Below are positions 52,054-61,994 of a stretch of 64,000 bases of DNA, piece by piece. This DNA comes from Xestospongia bergquistia. Lineage: Eukaryota > Porifera > Demospongiae > Haplosclerida > Petrosiidae. Where the stretch lies: assembly GCA_963965975.1 (NCBI GenBank), contig OZ014419.1, forward strand, positions 6,590,150-6,654,149, read 5' to 3'. The notes under the pieces are model-generated. The model was not told where the DNA came from, ran no database searches, and saw only the letters and a program-made list of their open reading frames with translations. A program made the translations under genes and the position numbers. Position 1 is the first letter of the stretch. The number at the start of each line of letters is the position of its first letter.

Positions 52054-55000
52054 GTGAATGGGAGAATTCTTGTAATGAATTGCAAAGGATGTTAGTGGTA
52101 CGATCTCTTCGTCCTGATCGTGTACCCCAAACTGTTACAACCTTTATCATCAACAATTTAGGAGCCAAGTAAACAAACCACTATAAGTACATCTCTTTAT
52201 TTAACTGTCTTAGATTTGTTGAGCCTCCTGTCCTCAATATGGCGGCAGTAGTAGAAGACTCAACTTGTAGAACACCTCTCATCTTTGTCCTCTCACCAGG
52301 AGTGGTAAGCCCCTATAATAGCATAATGAAATTAAAACATACTATTGTAATGTACATTTTACTGCATAGGATCCTACTACAGCTCTGTTACTATTGGCAG
52401 AGCAATCTGGGATGGCTGGTAGGTTCCAGACTGTGTCACTTGGTCAAGGGCAGGCACCACGTGCTCAAAGAATGATAGAGAATGGTGCAAAAGAGGTAAC
52501 ATCTTTTGTTGTAAATTATAGCTATGTATGAGGTAATGGGTAACTCCCGTAAATGTGGTATTAAATATTTCCACTGTTATTGCTTACGTATGAAGTACAA
52601 CACATACCATAGTAATAGTATGGCTGTTGTTTGTTCCTTTTAACCATCCAATTGTTTAATCCAGATGTTGTTCATGTCAATTAACAGATACTTCAACTCT
52701 ACTGTGATATTAGTGCATGAATGCTATGTCCGTTTTATAATATATTATTTAAGAATATTCTCTCTCACTCTCTCTCTCTCCTCAGGGTAACTGGGTATTT
52801 TTAGCTAATTGTCATCTTTCTCTTAGTTGGATGCCTCAATTAGACAAACTAATTGAAGAAGAGCTACAAGTCAGTAACGCAATAATCAAATGTGTTATTT
52901 TTTAATATACATAATGTCATCTAGTCAGTCATCTATCATAAATATAAAATTGTATAGCTATGCAATTTACACAAGTGTCATGTACATATTGATAGCCTTA
53001 GAAAAGGATCTCTTTACCAATTTCCTTGTGTTTAACATTTCTCTCACATCTTATTTCACAAGCGTTCTCATTTCATTAAGTGCTGTGTACACATTGGTTG
53101 CCCCAGGAAGAGACCTCTATCAATTTTCTGATATTTTGCACTCCTTTTTGTACTGTTCTTATTGATTACATTCTAAACATTGTAACGCTTAGAGTAGAAA
53201 AAAGAGAAAAGGCAATAGAGCTTAAAATCTCCACTGAAGTATGCGTAGTTGTAGACAGTAGTAGTGTAACTTGATATGAGAATACTAGGTCTTAATAAGT
53301 AACACTTTTTCATTGGACATCTGTATTATAGGATACTTTTAGTAGCACATTAGCACTGTCTATTTTACACTGGGATTTGTGGCATTAATGTGTAAAATAT
53401 TGTATTTTTTTATACTGATTTTTTTACTGTCAAATATTTAGTCCATAAATGTAATGTATCAATGATACTGATCTGGATATCAATTCAAAGTTTGTAGTAA
53501 TAACTGAAATCAAGGACCAATTAATTGAAAAAAGTGTACAAAATAATTTACCAAATAAGGATATTACTCTTGTAATTATCTTATTTAGTTAAGAACATCA
53601 AATAGACCACTGTATGGGAAGGGTGAGAAGGGGGAATGGTTTTGTAAACACAGCTATGTCTTGTTTTACTATAACTTACTATGTTGGTCATTTTTAATTA
53701 TAACATTTTTAAGGAATTGAAGGTGATATAAATGTTATATAAGTGACCAATAGCTCATATATCAAATAGACTCTGTTCCTTTATGTGATATTCTATAGTC
53801 CTGTGGGTACATTCCATGATAATTTAAATGAACCGGTGTGTTTTGTGATGTGGTATGAGTTACATACATTATCTAAGACTTTAATGTATGATAAGGGCTC
53901 TGTTTTGTTTTTTTATGTCCTCTCTCTCTCTCTCTCTCTCTCAGATTAAACAACCTCACAAAGACTTCAGGTTATGGCTAAGCAGTAGTCCACACCCAGA
54001 TTTTCCTATCTCTATCTTACAGTCTGGTATTAAGATGACCACTGAGCCACCTAAGGTAACATCAGACTAATGGTATATTAAATGACACACCTATTCTATC
54101 CAGGGTCTGAAGGCAAATATGAAACGTCTCTATCAGTTGATTAATGATGCAACCTTTCCTCGTTGTGACTGTGAATTCAAATATAAAAAGTTGCTATTTG
54201 CTCTTTGTTTTTTCCATTCACTGTTAATTGAAAGACGAAAGTTTCTCCAGTTAGGATGGAATATTATCTATGGCTTTAATGACTCCGATTTTGAGGTATA
54301 ATGACATCATGTCACATGATTCAAGTGATTCATATCTTATGACTAATAAGTTGATAATTACTTAAATACTGTTCTCCCACTCAGTTAATTGACCTTTTAA
54401 ATGACAAGACAGGTGTAATGAAGCGAAGGATTATGATCTATTTAGTATTTAATTAATTGTGTATGCCAACATTAATGGCAAAGTACCACAGTACTAACTA
54501 TACTATTAGTTAAGTGTCTGTTGGCTGTTAAAATATGAAGTAAAATTGTCATATTATACATATATTCTTTACATGAAGTAGACAATAATACTGGTGTATG
54601 TAATGATAGAGGACTTTTATTTTATATTAAGCTCTTTCCGAGAAATGTAACTAGCTATAAATGAATGTATTATTGATTGACCTACTAGTCTTATATTTTG
54701 TACTCATTAATTTACTCAGTACTTCTGAGAGTAATTCATTATTATAATTATTATAGTAATTATACACGTGTTCATAATGTACTTATAATAGTATGTCTTA
54801 TTCATAGTAGATACCTGATAGTCAGTATGTGTTACTGAGAAATGTAACTACCTATAAATGAATTTATTATTGATTGACCTATATTTTGTACTCAGTAATT
54901 TACTCAGTAATTCTGAAACATTTCATTTTTATAATTATTATAGTAATTATACACACATTCATAATGTACTTATAATAGTATGTCTTATTTATAGTAGATA

Positions 55001-58000
55001 CCTGACATATTTACCCACTAATTCACATCATGAAACAAACATAACAATGACTATATTTGTCTCAAATACCACGTACCTTTTCTAATAGCTAGCCACTATT
55101 ACAGTATTGGAAGCATATATTGTCTATAGGAAGGCTTAATTGAACTATTTGACCCACCCATACACAAAGAACGACAACAGAAGCTTTAAAAATGACAACA
55201 CATAACAATAGAAGCATATAGTTAGGACACTCATGTACACTCATGTACACTCATGTGCACACATGTACTACATACATGAGTGCACATTGAAGTACATGTA
55301 TACATGTGTGCTTACATGTACTTGTATATGTGATGTATGCATATTTTACTATTTATAGATTGTTTCTAGAACTTGCATTATTGATAGCTTGAGTCATAGT
55401 TTATCTAATTAACAGATGACTTTGATCTGTCTCTTAGGTATCAGAACATCTTCTCAGCATATATCTTGATGAATATGCGGACACACCTTGGGATGCCTTG
55501 AAATATCTAGTAAGTTTAATGCTACCACCTCCACACTTCACAGCCGAATCTACGTGTATAATATATAATCATTCTCTTTGTCAGCCACACCTAAATATTA
55601 ACTTGTTTTCATTTCATGAATGCATGTTTTTGTAAACATGTACATGATATTGAGTGCTTGTTGTTCATATTTTATTGAAGGGTTGGTCAGATGTTATGGG
55701 TCCCAGTAATGTATTATTACTTAATGATAGTCTGTACTATATTAATGATCATTGTAAACAATAAACTAGCTTCAATAGATGATGTTTGGACAGCAATACT
55801 TTGTTTAAAGTATACTTTATTTCCAATTAATACTTAAAAATGCTGGGGAAACTTTTATGTCTTTGAATTAATTAGAGACGAGTTTAGTCTAAGGTAAAAG
55901 CAAAGATTATACAACAGTGTCATTGAACTTGTTTGAATATGACCTAATCCATAGTTGATGGCTCTGAGCACTAGCCAAAGTTATATAGTGTGAGGGTAAA
56001 AATCTCTTGATCTCTTCATCTTTGACCTCCCACTGTATTATTCACTGTTGTCTATTTTTGAGTAGATACTTCAAAGTGAGTAATTGGGTGATGCAATGCC
56101 CACTAAAAACCACATCCCTTGGTTAGAAAGGGAATTACAATATCAATTACATGTGTACACAGACATGTACATCTCTAGAACATGTTTGTATTATAATGGG
56201 ATTGAGTTGAGTTGAGTAATGAAATCTTTAATGTTTATTGTCTCAAATGATGAACTGTTTCTAAGTAGATTGTGAGGTTTAAGTGATAAACAGAGAAATA
56301 TCTTTCAAACTGTTTTATGAATTCAAGTTGCTCAATGTTGTGACTCTACAGAATTAATGTGAATTGGTTAATAAGTACATCTTGTCTAGACTGTTTCTAT
56401 TTCTGAGAATTCTCAGTGAGAATTCATCAATTAATGGTGATGCATAAACATCAATATGAGCTCATTATAGTGTAATACTTTTATTAATGTGTTAATTGGG
56501 AACTATGAACTATAATACATTGTGTTTACTACCAAGTGTATTATTGTTATAGAATGAAGTCATGTAGCTTTATAGGTAATTACTTGTCACTTGTTACTGT
56601 CCCACTCTCCCCCAGAAATCTTGATCTTCTGATGAACCTGAGGTCATTCATATAGATTGTCAACATTTGTTATAAATAGAAAACAATGTCAGATTACTTT
56701 GTCTGAAATTTGTTTTCAATAACATTATTCTTAAAATAAATTTTTATTTCTTTCGTGAATTTTTAATATGAATATTGTTGACATTATCCTACCCAGGACA
56801 TCCAGGTCTCTTTCTCAATTAGTATTTTACATGTGACAATTTATAAAGATTTCTTCCATTACTCATTTCCATTTAATACAATAAATTAACTTTACACCCA
56901 AATAGAAATTATGATCATTTGAGTTGAATCCTTATAGATAGTGAGTGACCCATCCCTAGTCTGCCCTCATAAAACTGTCTCTGTAATCTGTTAACTCATC
57001 TAACATGCTCTGATATCATAGCAATATGGCTATATATCTTCTCCAATAGATTGCTGGTGTTAACTATGGAGGGCATGTTACAGATGACTGGGACAGAAGA
57101 GTGTTGTATACGTACATCAATGAGTTCTTCCAGGATGAAGCCATTGAGGGCCCTTATTACAAGTAAGTACATTGAATATATCGAGTGGGTTGTATACACC
57201 ATGACTAGACTATATATAGGACACCTGTGTCTACTATATAGTACATTTATGGAGTGTTCAAATGATTTCACTATTAATTGTTATTTTATAGTAATAACTC
57301 TCTAGTATTGGAATTAGAGATAGACTCAGCTGCTTAACCCATTGATGATAATTTGTATATGCATATTTATCACTTGGGCTCCAATAGCTGAGAGATAAAG
57401 TATCTGACTTGTATTTAGAAGATTCTAGGTTCAATCCCAGCTTGAATAGATTATTTTGCTTGTCTCTCCTGTACTTGGTGTGTTGCAAACCACATCCATT
57501 TCTTTCTTATTACTTGAATTAATCCTGTTTAAGGATACACCACCATATCAATGAATAAACATCCTGATCATTAACTTATTTAGCCTGAACTTTCTCATGA
57601 TGTCATGCATACCACTATAACTATAGCAACAACCAGAATAATGATAATCACCACCGTAACTATAGCAACAACAGACTCATAATACTATGTGTACTACTGT
57701 AACTATAGCAGCAATTAGAACAATCATGGTCATTGTTATAGCAATCCCTATATCATCTCAATTCATTAGGCTTGTTTGTTTTGGTGGTCTGTAATGTATA
57801 AGGCTGCTAAGTATTATACGTCATTCTTTGAACTCAAATGTTTCCTCTTTCTCTTTATACATACAGATTATCTTCCTTGCCAACTTATTACATACCAAAG
57901 GATGGTACTATACAGTCTTACAAGGTCTGTCTCATATTTGGTATCACTATGTATTATGTATTGTTACCTGTCAATTCATCTCTGTCTGTCAAATGACCAA

Positions 58001-59971
58001 CTACTTTCCATCAGTCTGTCTGTCCATCCATTCTATTTCTTTATCTCATTGTGTTAATACTTTATGATACCCTTACTCTATTCCATTTGTAATGATTCAA
58101 TAGTAAGACTCAAAACAGTTATCAATTAATAGTACACACACACACACATGCACACACCCATTGTTTCTATCCTATAATATTGCAATCTAGTGGAAACCTT
58201 ACTCATAAGAACACGTGACGTTGTCTTGTTAACTGATCCATAGATAATTGTCTAATACTAGTGGATTATGTCAACAGCTAATTAACATTGCATTCGTGTG
58301 TTGTGTTTTGGAATTGCTTTTAAAGGAGGATGTGATTATGAAACAATATATTATATAGTAATGATTTGTATTATCTATGTTTGATGACTAGACTACTAAC
58401 TTAAAGGAACATTGACTTGTTGCATACAAATTATTATCAAATTATCAATCAGTAATTAAGTCTCTTTATAATATAAACAGTCACTGTCCTATTAGTTTGT
58501 GTTTTTGAAGTAACTATATCATATTGTGTCAACTTGAGTTTAAGAGAATTGACGTAAAAGTACTATTACTTATTACTCTGTTACCATAGGAACAAGATGA
58601 GATAATGATGACATATACTCAATAATATAATTTTCATAGAATTAGTTGAGCCACTGTGTCTTAAAGTCTGCACTATATATACATTTGTACTTAGTATTGA
58701 AAAGACAGTAATAACATTGGCCGTATTAACACCTACTCACTCTACAATGTTTGGCTTCATTGTCATTAAATCATCTCATGTAACTTAATACTTAGGACTA
58801 TATTAATGGTCTACCCACTGCTGACCATCCTGAGGCATTTGGACAACACCCTAATGCTGATATCGCCAGCCAAATTAGAGAAACAAGGTATTCTATACGT
58901 GATCAAATGTGTAGGCATGATCATGTAATTTCGGGCACACACCTGTCATACATTCCTTCTATTTGTCTAACCATCTTTCCATCCACCTATTAATTATCAA
59001 CATTGATATTCATTGAGGTATACACATTTGTAACTAGACACTTATTCCCACTTCCTTCTTGAACTTAGGACACTACTAGACACTCTGTTATCTTTACAAC
59101 CACAACAGTCAGTGGCGAGTGGTGAAAGTACTGAGGATAAGGTATACTTATTGTGTTAAAAGTAGGGGTATGTCCACTGGGAGTCTGTGATTGTCTGTCC
59201 ACTGAAATTATAGTGTAGTTATTGGATTAATTAATGTGTAATTGGTAGGAATTCTGTCTACTAATACGGTACTACCGACTTGTAATGTACAAATGATTGT
59301 TGGGGGTTAACTCGTCTGTTACTCTCTGCCATAGGTACTCAACTTATCTGCTGATGTTTTAAGAAGAGTACCAGAATTGATTGACTTTGAGAGAACAGCT
59401 AAACTTGTTGCCGATGACATGAATCCATTAAATGTAGTATTACTACAAGAGGTAATAATACCCTATAGCATAATAAAACATTTCTATAAATTTGTTCTCC
59501 ATTTGTCTAATTATCCATTTGATACTGTAAACAAGATTGTGTAATTTAATACTCTAATAATTATACTAGCGTAAAGGAATGGCTGTACAGTTGATGGAAT
59601 GTTAAGAACATACGTTTTTATGTACTTGGACAAACTAAAGTTATGTTCATAATATAACTATGACGCCATATGGGATATGTCTCCATCATTATTTAGTGAT
59701 AAGAGTGATAACATATATAATATTCTCAGTGTTAACTGTTGAATCATATTTGGGAACAAGACTAATATTTATTATTAGATACTAGTGGGCATATTATTAG
59801 GTTCACTGGTGTACTTGTAACCTAGGACAGTGGAATGATAAACATAAAATGGTTTTCCCCAAAACATAACTATTGTAAGTGTGAGAATAGAAGATACACC
59901 CTATGTGTTGATATAAACTACATGTATAGTGCATTGTGTCATCAATATAGACGATACAATACTTATACTAC

Positions 59972-60010
<39 letters not shown>

Positions 60011-61994
60011 GATACAACGTTACAACACTCTTCTTACCACCATTCGAACCTCTTTAGTTGATTTAGAGAAAGGAATTAAAGGATTAGTTGTCATGTCTTC
60101 TGATCTAGAGGAAGTGTTTAATTGTATTAATAATGCACAGGTACCTCCCCTTTGGGAAAAGGTCAGCTCCCCAATACATTGCATTGATGTACAATACATA
60201 CTTCATGGTCATCTATTACAGTTGTAATAAGACATTCTCTCTTTTAGGCTTATCCTTCTTTAAAGCCACTGGGTGCCTGGACTCGTGATTTAGTAATAAG
60301 AGTGGAACAATTTGCAAATTGGGCAGCAACTTGTCATCCTCCAGTGTTATTCTGGTTATCAGGGTTCACATTTCCTACTGGTTTCCTCACAGCTGTTCTA
60401 CAAACTGCAGCTAGGAAGAACAATGTAAGTTGTGAGTACTACTTGTTAGATGATCTGTAAGAGTAGAAGTATACATACATACATATATATATGTATATAT
60501 ATATATATATAATATTATATATATAATATTATATATATGTATGTATGTATGTATGTTAATTTATCTATTAAACTGGTTGGTTTGTGAGTTGATGTGTGTT
60601 CTAAATAGCTCTTTTCCTTTTCAGTATCTTTTTTGTAAAGTTCTAGTACAGAGTACAAATTAATGTATTGTAATAATACCATCAATATAAGGTGTGCCAA
60701 CTGATATACCATACATATGTTATCAATATATGTTGTAAGGCTGTGAAAGTCTGTAATAAGGCTGCCTTAGTTAAAGTGATAGTTCAACATTAACTGAATA
60801 TATAGACTAATTGTCATTACTACTACTAACAACTATAGTATTTCTTTGAAAGGTCACTGTATAATAGTATCATGGTAATGTTATTATAATAATGATGACA
60901 TAGTACTAGTGAACCATTAAATACACTTAATGTCAGTAAGAAAGTTAAATTATTGTAACGTGGTCATATTACGTTATCACTCACCTGAGTTATTGTTAAG
61001 ACACATTATTGTAGTGATAAATGTATAATTGAATTAATTCTTACATAATAATATAATTGATGTATTAAATTTATTATATGTGCAAGGTTCATACTTTATA
61101 GATGTAGATTTTTCCTTGCCAACAGGAAGTGTACACTTCTTTCTCTAATAAATAACCAGTCAATTAAATTCCATATTAATTAGATATTATGATTGGTATC
61201 TTATTATTTGATTATGTCTCATTCTTAGGTCTCTGTTGATTCTCTTTCTTGGGAGTTTCATGTCTCAACTCTTGATGATAGTAACATTACTGAACCACCC
61301 AAGGTATACCACCTGAGAGAGAGAGAAGTTAAATTTTTATAATTTTAGTTAACTAATATTATTTTCTTGATATGATTAGCTGTCATATGATAATATATAA
61401 TTCAATTGAGTAGCCATGACAAAGTAGAGGGAGGATAAGTTCATTAATGACAATGGTATCTAGCTCTAATTTTATGTAGAGAGTAGGAGGAAAAATGAGA
61501 TGGAGACTAGAGGCTACCATCATGCTGATTGTGTCTCCTTTGATTTCTATTGCAGTGCATGCTTAAACAATATCTTTATATATCTCAAGTTACAAGAAGC
61601 CATATGAATTAGCTCCTCCACTTATTCATGTTTTTGCTCCTCCACTCGTTCACATGTAAGGCATTAAGATATGAATGGTGCTCCCAGTTACTGTACAAGC
61701 ATCCCTGATGTTACTACAACAAAGGCGTATCTTTACAGCTAGTTTAACAAAGAGGACAATTTTCTTTGCTTTGTTCAACTGATTACCTATTGATAATTCT
61801 ATCTAAATAGACACATATTACAAATATTACTTAAATTTTTTAGGATGGTGTTTGGATTCGAGGATTGTTCTTGGAGGGAGCTGGTTGGGATAGAAGAGCT
61901 AGCTGTCTAATTGAACCCAGCCCTATGCAGTTAGTATGTCCTATGCCAACCATACATTTTAAACCTGTGGAGAATAAACGTAAACACACAAAAG
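28881..61994 (+). CDS. DNAH2: Axonemal dynein heavy chain 2 (inner arm), 3' end missing
   Basis: DNAH2 is a motor subunit of an inner-arm dynein of cilia and flagella. Roughly 60 small exons follow human DNAH2 along its length. The tail begins [14 protein letters not shown] and includes [26 protein letters not shown] and [19 protein letters not shown]1 has the Walker A GPAGTGKT (41815-41838) and Walker [14 protein letters not shown]2 has GQTGSGKS (42913-42936). AAA3 has GPVGTGKT (44713-44736) and [13 protein letters not shown]4 has GVGGSGRQ (46326-46349), with Arg in place of the Walker Lys as usual in axonemal dyneins. The stalk with microtubule-binding tip follows, then AAA5, AAA6 and the C domain. 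The last exon found (61857-61994) reads [15 protein letters not shown] to [10 protein letters not shown]. About 50 terminal residues normally follow (CPCYYYP...HWIKRGTALL) and were not seen before 64000. The intron at 35154-39570 holds two nested genes. Confidence 0.96.
35184..35224. repeat. (TA)n microsatellite
   Basis: About 20 TA units lie just inside the large DNAH2 intron, 30 bp after the donor of the 35153 exon. Confidence 0.95.
35804..35811 (+). promoter_or_regulatory. TATA box of nested gene 1
   Basis: TATAAAAG lies 69 bp upstream of the ATG at 35873, a good distance for a start site near 35835 and a short 5' UTR. The second nested gene has the same arrangement, which supports a real promoter. 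Confidence 0.7.
35873..37186 (+). CDS. Secreted cysteine-rich fibrinogen-like protein, nested gene 1
   Basis: A single uninterrupted exon of 437 codons lies inside a DNAH2 intron, on the host's strand. It has a signal peptide ([14 protein letters not shown]), then about 100 residues of helical repeats ([35 protein letters not shown]) likely to form a coiled coil for oligomers. The C-terminal ~240 residues begin [20 protein letters not shown]...VYCHM, like the start of a fibrinogen C-terminal domain. They continue with [55 protein letters not shown] and [11 protein letters not shown]. About 16 cysteines suggest up to eight disulphides, and several N-glycosylation sequons are present. I know this C-terminal block only as an uncharacterised family in sponges and cnidarians. 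A lectin-like or matrix role is a guess. Confidence 0.85.
   Translation: MVCHYVITLLAVIASVSASSSSSSSVCLSASSFKFIEQALANISSQLGRVGTKDPSDIGESLTGVTSLLQLSLLKELLGEYKKESPSDNQQGLAILIRIEQLLNTSIQNLTSRLDTIESLLQVLPSDITLLQTQVSHLSSNITSIKLNTDLLLRHSNISHNTLTSIDDKLDDDSDEYTPSPLLHSCEEIKRKWPASPSGYYIIADSRGHARHVYCHMGTLCNSGEGWIRLAYLNMTDSKEKCPEELRLYSENGVRACGRPISSSSSCATLTFPSGNFKYSKICGKVIGYQQGAPDGGYGTNNNINSRYTDGISLTHGYPRNHIWTFVVGQRGDGDLSRCPCSSTNPTTLPSFVGSDYYCEAGCKDNPIHGKFYYNDPLWDGHQCGKRETACCQRTGIPWFYRSLGYSTTDYIEMRICFNEGTHDEDCAVGQYEIYIK
37748..37754 (+). promoter_or_regulatory. TATA box of nested gene 2
   Basis: TATAAAA lies 64 bp upstream of the first ATG at 37812, almost the same spacing as in nested gene 1 although the surrounding sequence differs. 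Confidence 0.65.
37812..39239 (+). CDS. Secreted cysteine-rich fibrinogen-like protein, nested gene 2
   Basis: Intronless paralogue of nested gene 1, 475 codons, in the same DNAH2 intron and orientation, 625 bp further on. It has a signal peptide ([15 protein letters not shown]); the start may be either of two adjacent Met codons. The coiled-coil region is longer than in copy 1 because one unit of about 37 residues ([22 protein letters not shown]) is duplicated, at about 38055-38290. The C-terminal block keeps the cysteine pattern and the motifs [32 protein letters not shown] and [11 protein letters not shown]. The segment after WTFVVG is shorter (NRYWSRCPC). The two proteins remain very similar, so the duplication or a conversion is fairly recent. 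An AATAAA lies about 100 bp after the stop. Confidence 0.85.
   Translation: MMGYHYVITLIAVIACIFASSSSDPGVRLSTSSLKFIEQALANISSQLGRVGTRDPSDVGESLTGVTSLLQLSLLREVLGDYKKGSPSDNQQGLAILSHIQLLLNTSIQNLTRRLNAIESFLQGSPSENRQGLTILSHIQLLLNTSIQDLTKRLDTIESLLQVLPSDITLLQTQVSHLSTNIKSIKLNTDLLLRHSNISHNTLTSIDDKLDDNSDEYTPSPLLHSCEEIKSKWPTSPSDYYIIADSHGHARHVYCHMGTLCNSGEGWIRLAYLNMTDSKEKCPEELRLYNESGVRACGRPTSSGGSCATLTFPSGNFKYSKVCGRVIGYQQGIPDGGYGTNNNINSQYADGISLTHGYPRNHIWTFVVGRNRYWSRCPCGSTNPTTLPSFVGNDYYCESGCNENLLHGKFYYNDPLWDGHQCSNEETACCQRTGIPWFYKSLDYSTSDYIEMRICLNEGTDDEDCPVGQYEIYVR
39343..39348 (+). terminator. Likely polyadenylation signal of nested gene 2
   Basis: AATAAA lies about 104 bp downstream of the stop at 39239 and upstream of the next DNAH2 exon at 39571. 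It is positioned to end the nested transcript before the host exon. Confidence 0.5.
39432..39566. repeat. 46-bp tandem repeat abutting a DNAH2 acceptor
   Basis: Three copies of a 46 bp unit begin at 39439, 39485 and 39531, with core ACTAATGTTATAATGTACTT. The third copy runs straight into TTATTCTTTTAG, the 3' splice site of the exon at 39571. The first two copies read TTATTCTGCCATA at that place and so lack the AG. Confidence 0.95.
39571..41701 (+). other. DNAH2: DNAH2 linker exons
   Basis: These exons encode the linker (DHC_N2) that swings over the motor ring. They include [81 protein letters not shown] and [16 protein letters not shown], all closely matching DNAH2. The 57-nt exon at 40435-40491 is among the smallest. 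The first exon, 39571-39654, follows the intron with the nested genes. Confidence 0.88.
41760..43850 (+). other. DNAH2: DNAH2 AAA1 and AAA2 exons
   Basis: AAA1 is the main ATPase site. It shows [33 protein letters not shown], the Walker B Asp-Glu in [12 protein letters not shown], and the sensor region [23 protein letters not shown]2 follows with [36 protein letters not shown] and [20 protein letters not shown]. All key residues of a working AAA1 are present. Confidence 0.92.
44613..47335 (+). other. DNAH2: DNAH2 AAA3 and AAA4 exons
   Basis: AAA3 has [18 protein letters not shown] and [23 protein letters not shown]4 has [18 protein letters not shown], then [19 protein letters not shown] and [17 protein letters not shown]. 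The AAA4 P-loop has Arg instead of Lys, as in other axonemal heavy chains. Weak or absent hydrolysis at AAA4 is inference. Confidence 0.9.
47375..48615 (+). other. DNAH2: DNAH2 stalk and microtubule-binding domain
   Basis: The first coiled-coil strand reads [20 protein letters not shown]. The microtubule-binding tip covers about 47848-48205, with [33 protein letters not shown] and [20 protein letters not shown]. The return strand follows at 48287-48613 ([36 protein letters not shown]). Confidence 0.9.
48737..48809. repeat. Direct repeat in a DNAH2 intron
   Basis: The sequence beginning ACATGACATTTGAGCC, about 28 bp, occurs twice with 14 bp between copies, in the intron 48614-49072. Confidence 0.85.
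50117..50160. repeat. (GT)n microsatellite starting at a splice donor
   Basis: The exon ending LNKSLIKQ stops at 50116 and the intron begins directly with a run of about 20 GT units interrupted by GC. The donor itself is therefore the first unit of the microsatellite. Confidence 0.9.
50382..50419. repeat. (CT)n tract forming a 3' splice site
   Basis: About 19 CT units end in CACTACAG, the acceptor of the DNAH2 exon reading [14 protein letters not shown]. The microsatellite is the polypyrimidine tract. Confidence 0.95.
51296..51322. repeat. (CT)n tract forming a 3' splice site
   Basis: About 13 CT units followed by GTCAG form the acceptor of the DNAH2 exon reading [18 protein letters not shown]. 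Confidence 0.95.
52007..52050. repeat. (CT)n tract forming a 3' splice site
   Basis: The longest such tract, 22 CT units, is followed immediately by CAG, the acceptor of the exon reading [19 protein letters not shown]. Confidence 0.95.
52869..53944 (+). other. DNAH2: Large DNAH2 intron, no gene seen
   Basis: An AT-rich intron of about 1.1 kb. Short open frames near 52890-53270 are not protein-like and have no homology I recognise. Confidence 0.55.
53919..53942. repeat. (CT)n tract forming a 3' splice site
   Basis: About 12 CT units run into CAG, the acceptor of the exon reading [15 protein letters not shown]. Confidence 0.95.
54299..55437 (+). other. DNAH2: Large DNAH2 intron with a segmental duplication
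   Basis: An intron of about 1.1 kb between FNDSDFE and [13 protein letters not shown]. It holds the ~197 bp tandem duplication at 54640-55007. At 55220-55320 there is a cluster of CATGTACACT-type words that can pair with each other. No gene is seen. Confidence 0.6.
54640..55007. repeat. Tandem duplication of about 197 bp
   Basis: Two consecutive copies begin GAGAAATGTAACTA at 54640 and 54837. Both contain TTATTGATTGACCTA and GTATGTCTTATT, and both end near TAGTAGATACCTGA. Copies differ by small indels and substitutions. Confidence 0.92.
55510..57048 (+). other. DNAH2: Large DNAH2 intron, no gene seen
   Basis: About 1.5 kb between exons reading [10 protein letters not shown] and [14 protein letters not shown]. 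It is AT-rich, with no repeated unit or conserved coding stretch noticed on either strand. Confidence 0.55.
57376..57448 (+). pseudogene. tRNA-like (tRNA-derived) sequence
   Basis: The 73 bp resemble a degenerate tRNA. A box A-like TAGCTGAGAGATAAAG and the box B GGTTCAATCCC (57428-57438) are correctly spaced, with an anticodon-arm-like stretch between. The ends (GGGCTCC and CTTGAAT) do not pair as an acceptor stem, so it is not a working tRNA. It is more likely a tRNA relic or a SINE head. It lies in a DNAH2 intron. Confidence 0.45.
57608..57746. repeat. Imperfect repeat of TAACTATAGCAACAA
   Basis: Three clear copies of the word (57616, 57656 and 57700 region), plus a fourth diverged copy, are spaced about 40-45 bp apart. 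Each of the first three is preceded by CCACTA, CCACCG or TACTG. It lies in a DNAH2 intron. Confidence 0.75.
57926..58795 (+). other. DNAH2: Large DNAH2 intron, no gene seen
   Basis: About 870 bp between the exon ending DGTIQSYK and the one starting [17 protein letters not shown] short (CA)n run lies near 58132-58148. No coding content is visible. Confidence 0.55.
59974..60008. repeat. (CT)n tract forming a 3' splice site
   Basis: About 16 CT units are followed by GTAG, the acceptor of the exon reading [20 protein letters not shown]. Confidence 0.95.
60481..60556. repeat. AT-rich palindromic microsatellite
   Basis: TA runs alternate with two copies of TAATATTATATATA and end in a (GTAT)n run. 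The left part begins ACATATATATATGTATAT and is self-complementary. It could extrude as a cruciform. Confidence 0.9.

Larger units (their letters stand above)
49073..61994 (+). other. DNAH2: DNAH2 AAA5, AAA6 and C-terminal exons
   Basis: The exons run from [23 protein letters not shown] sequence (49073) through [116 protein letters not shown] and [20 protein letters not shown]. They then continue through [64 protein letters not shown] and [19 protein letters not shown]. Introns are larger here than in the 5' half, several of them 0.9-1.6 kb. The terminal exon was not found. Confidence 0.9.

Noticed and set aside
52007..52090. Minus-strand frame with a long Arg-Glu alternating run.
   Set aside because: It is a translation of the CT microsatellite on the wrong strand of DNAH2.
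52890..53274. Small open frames in the 1.1 kb DNAH2 intron.
   Set aside because: They are hydrophobic AT-driven frames with no conserved motif or partner exons.
58580..58593. X-box-like GTTACCATAGGAAC in a DNAH2 intron.
   Set aside because: It matches a loose consensus far inside an intron with no transcription start nearby. One such match in 64 kb is expected by chance.
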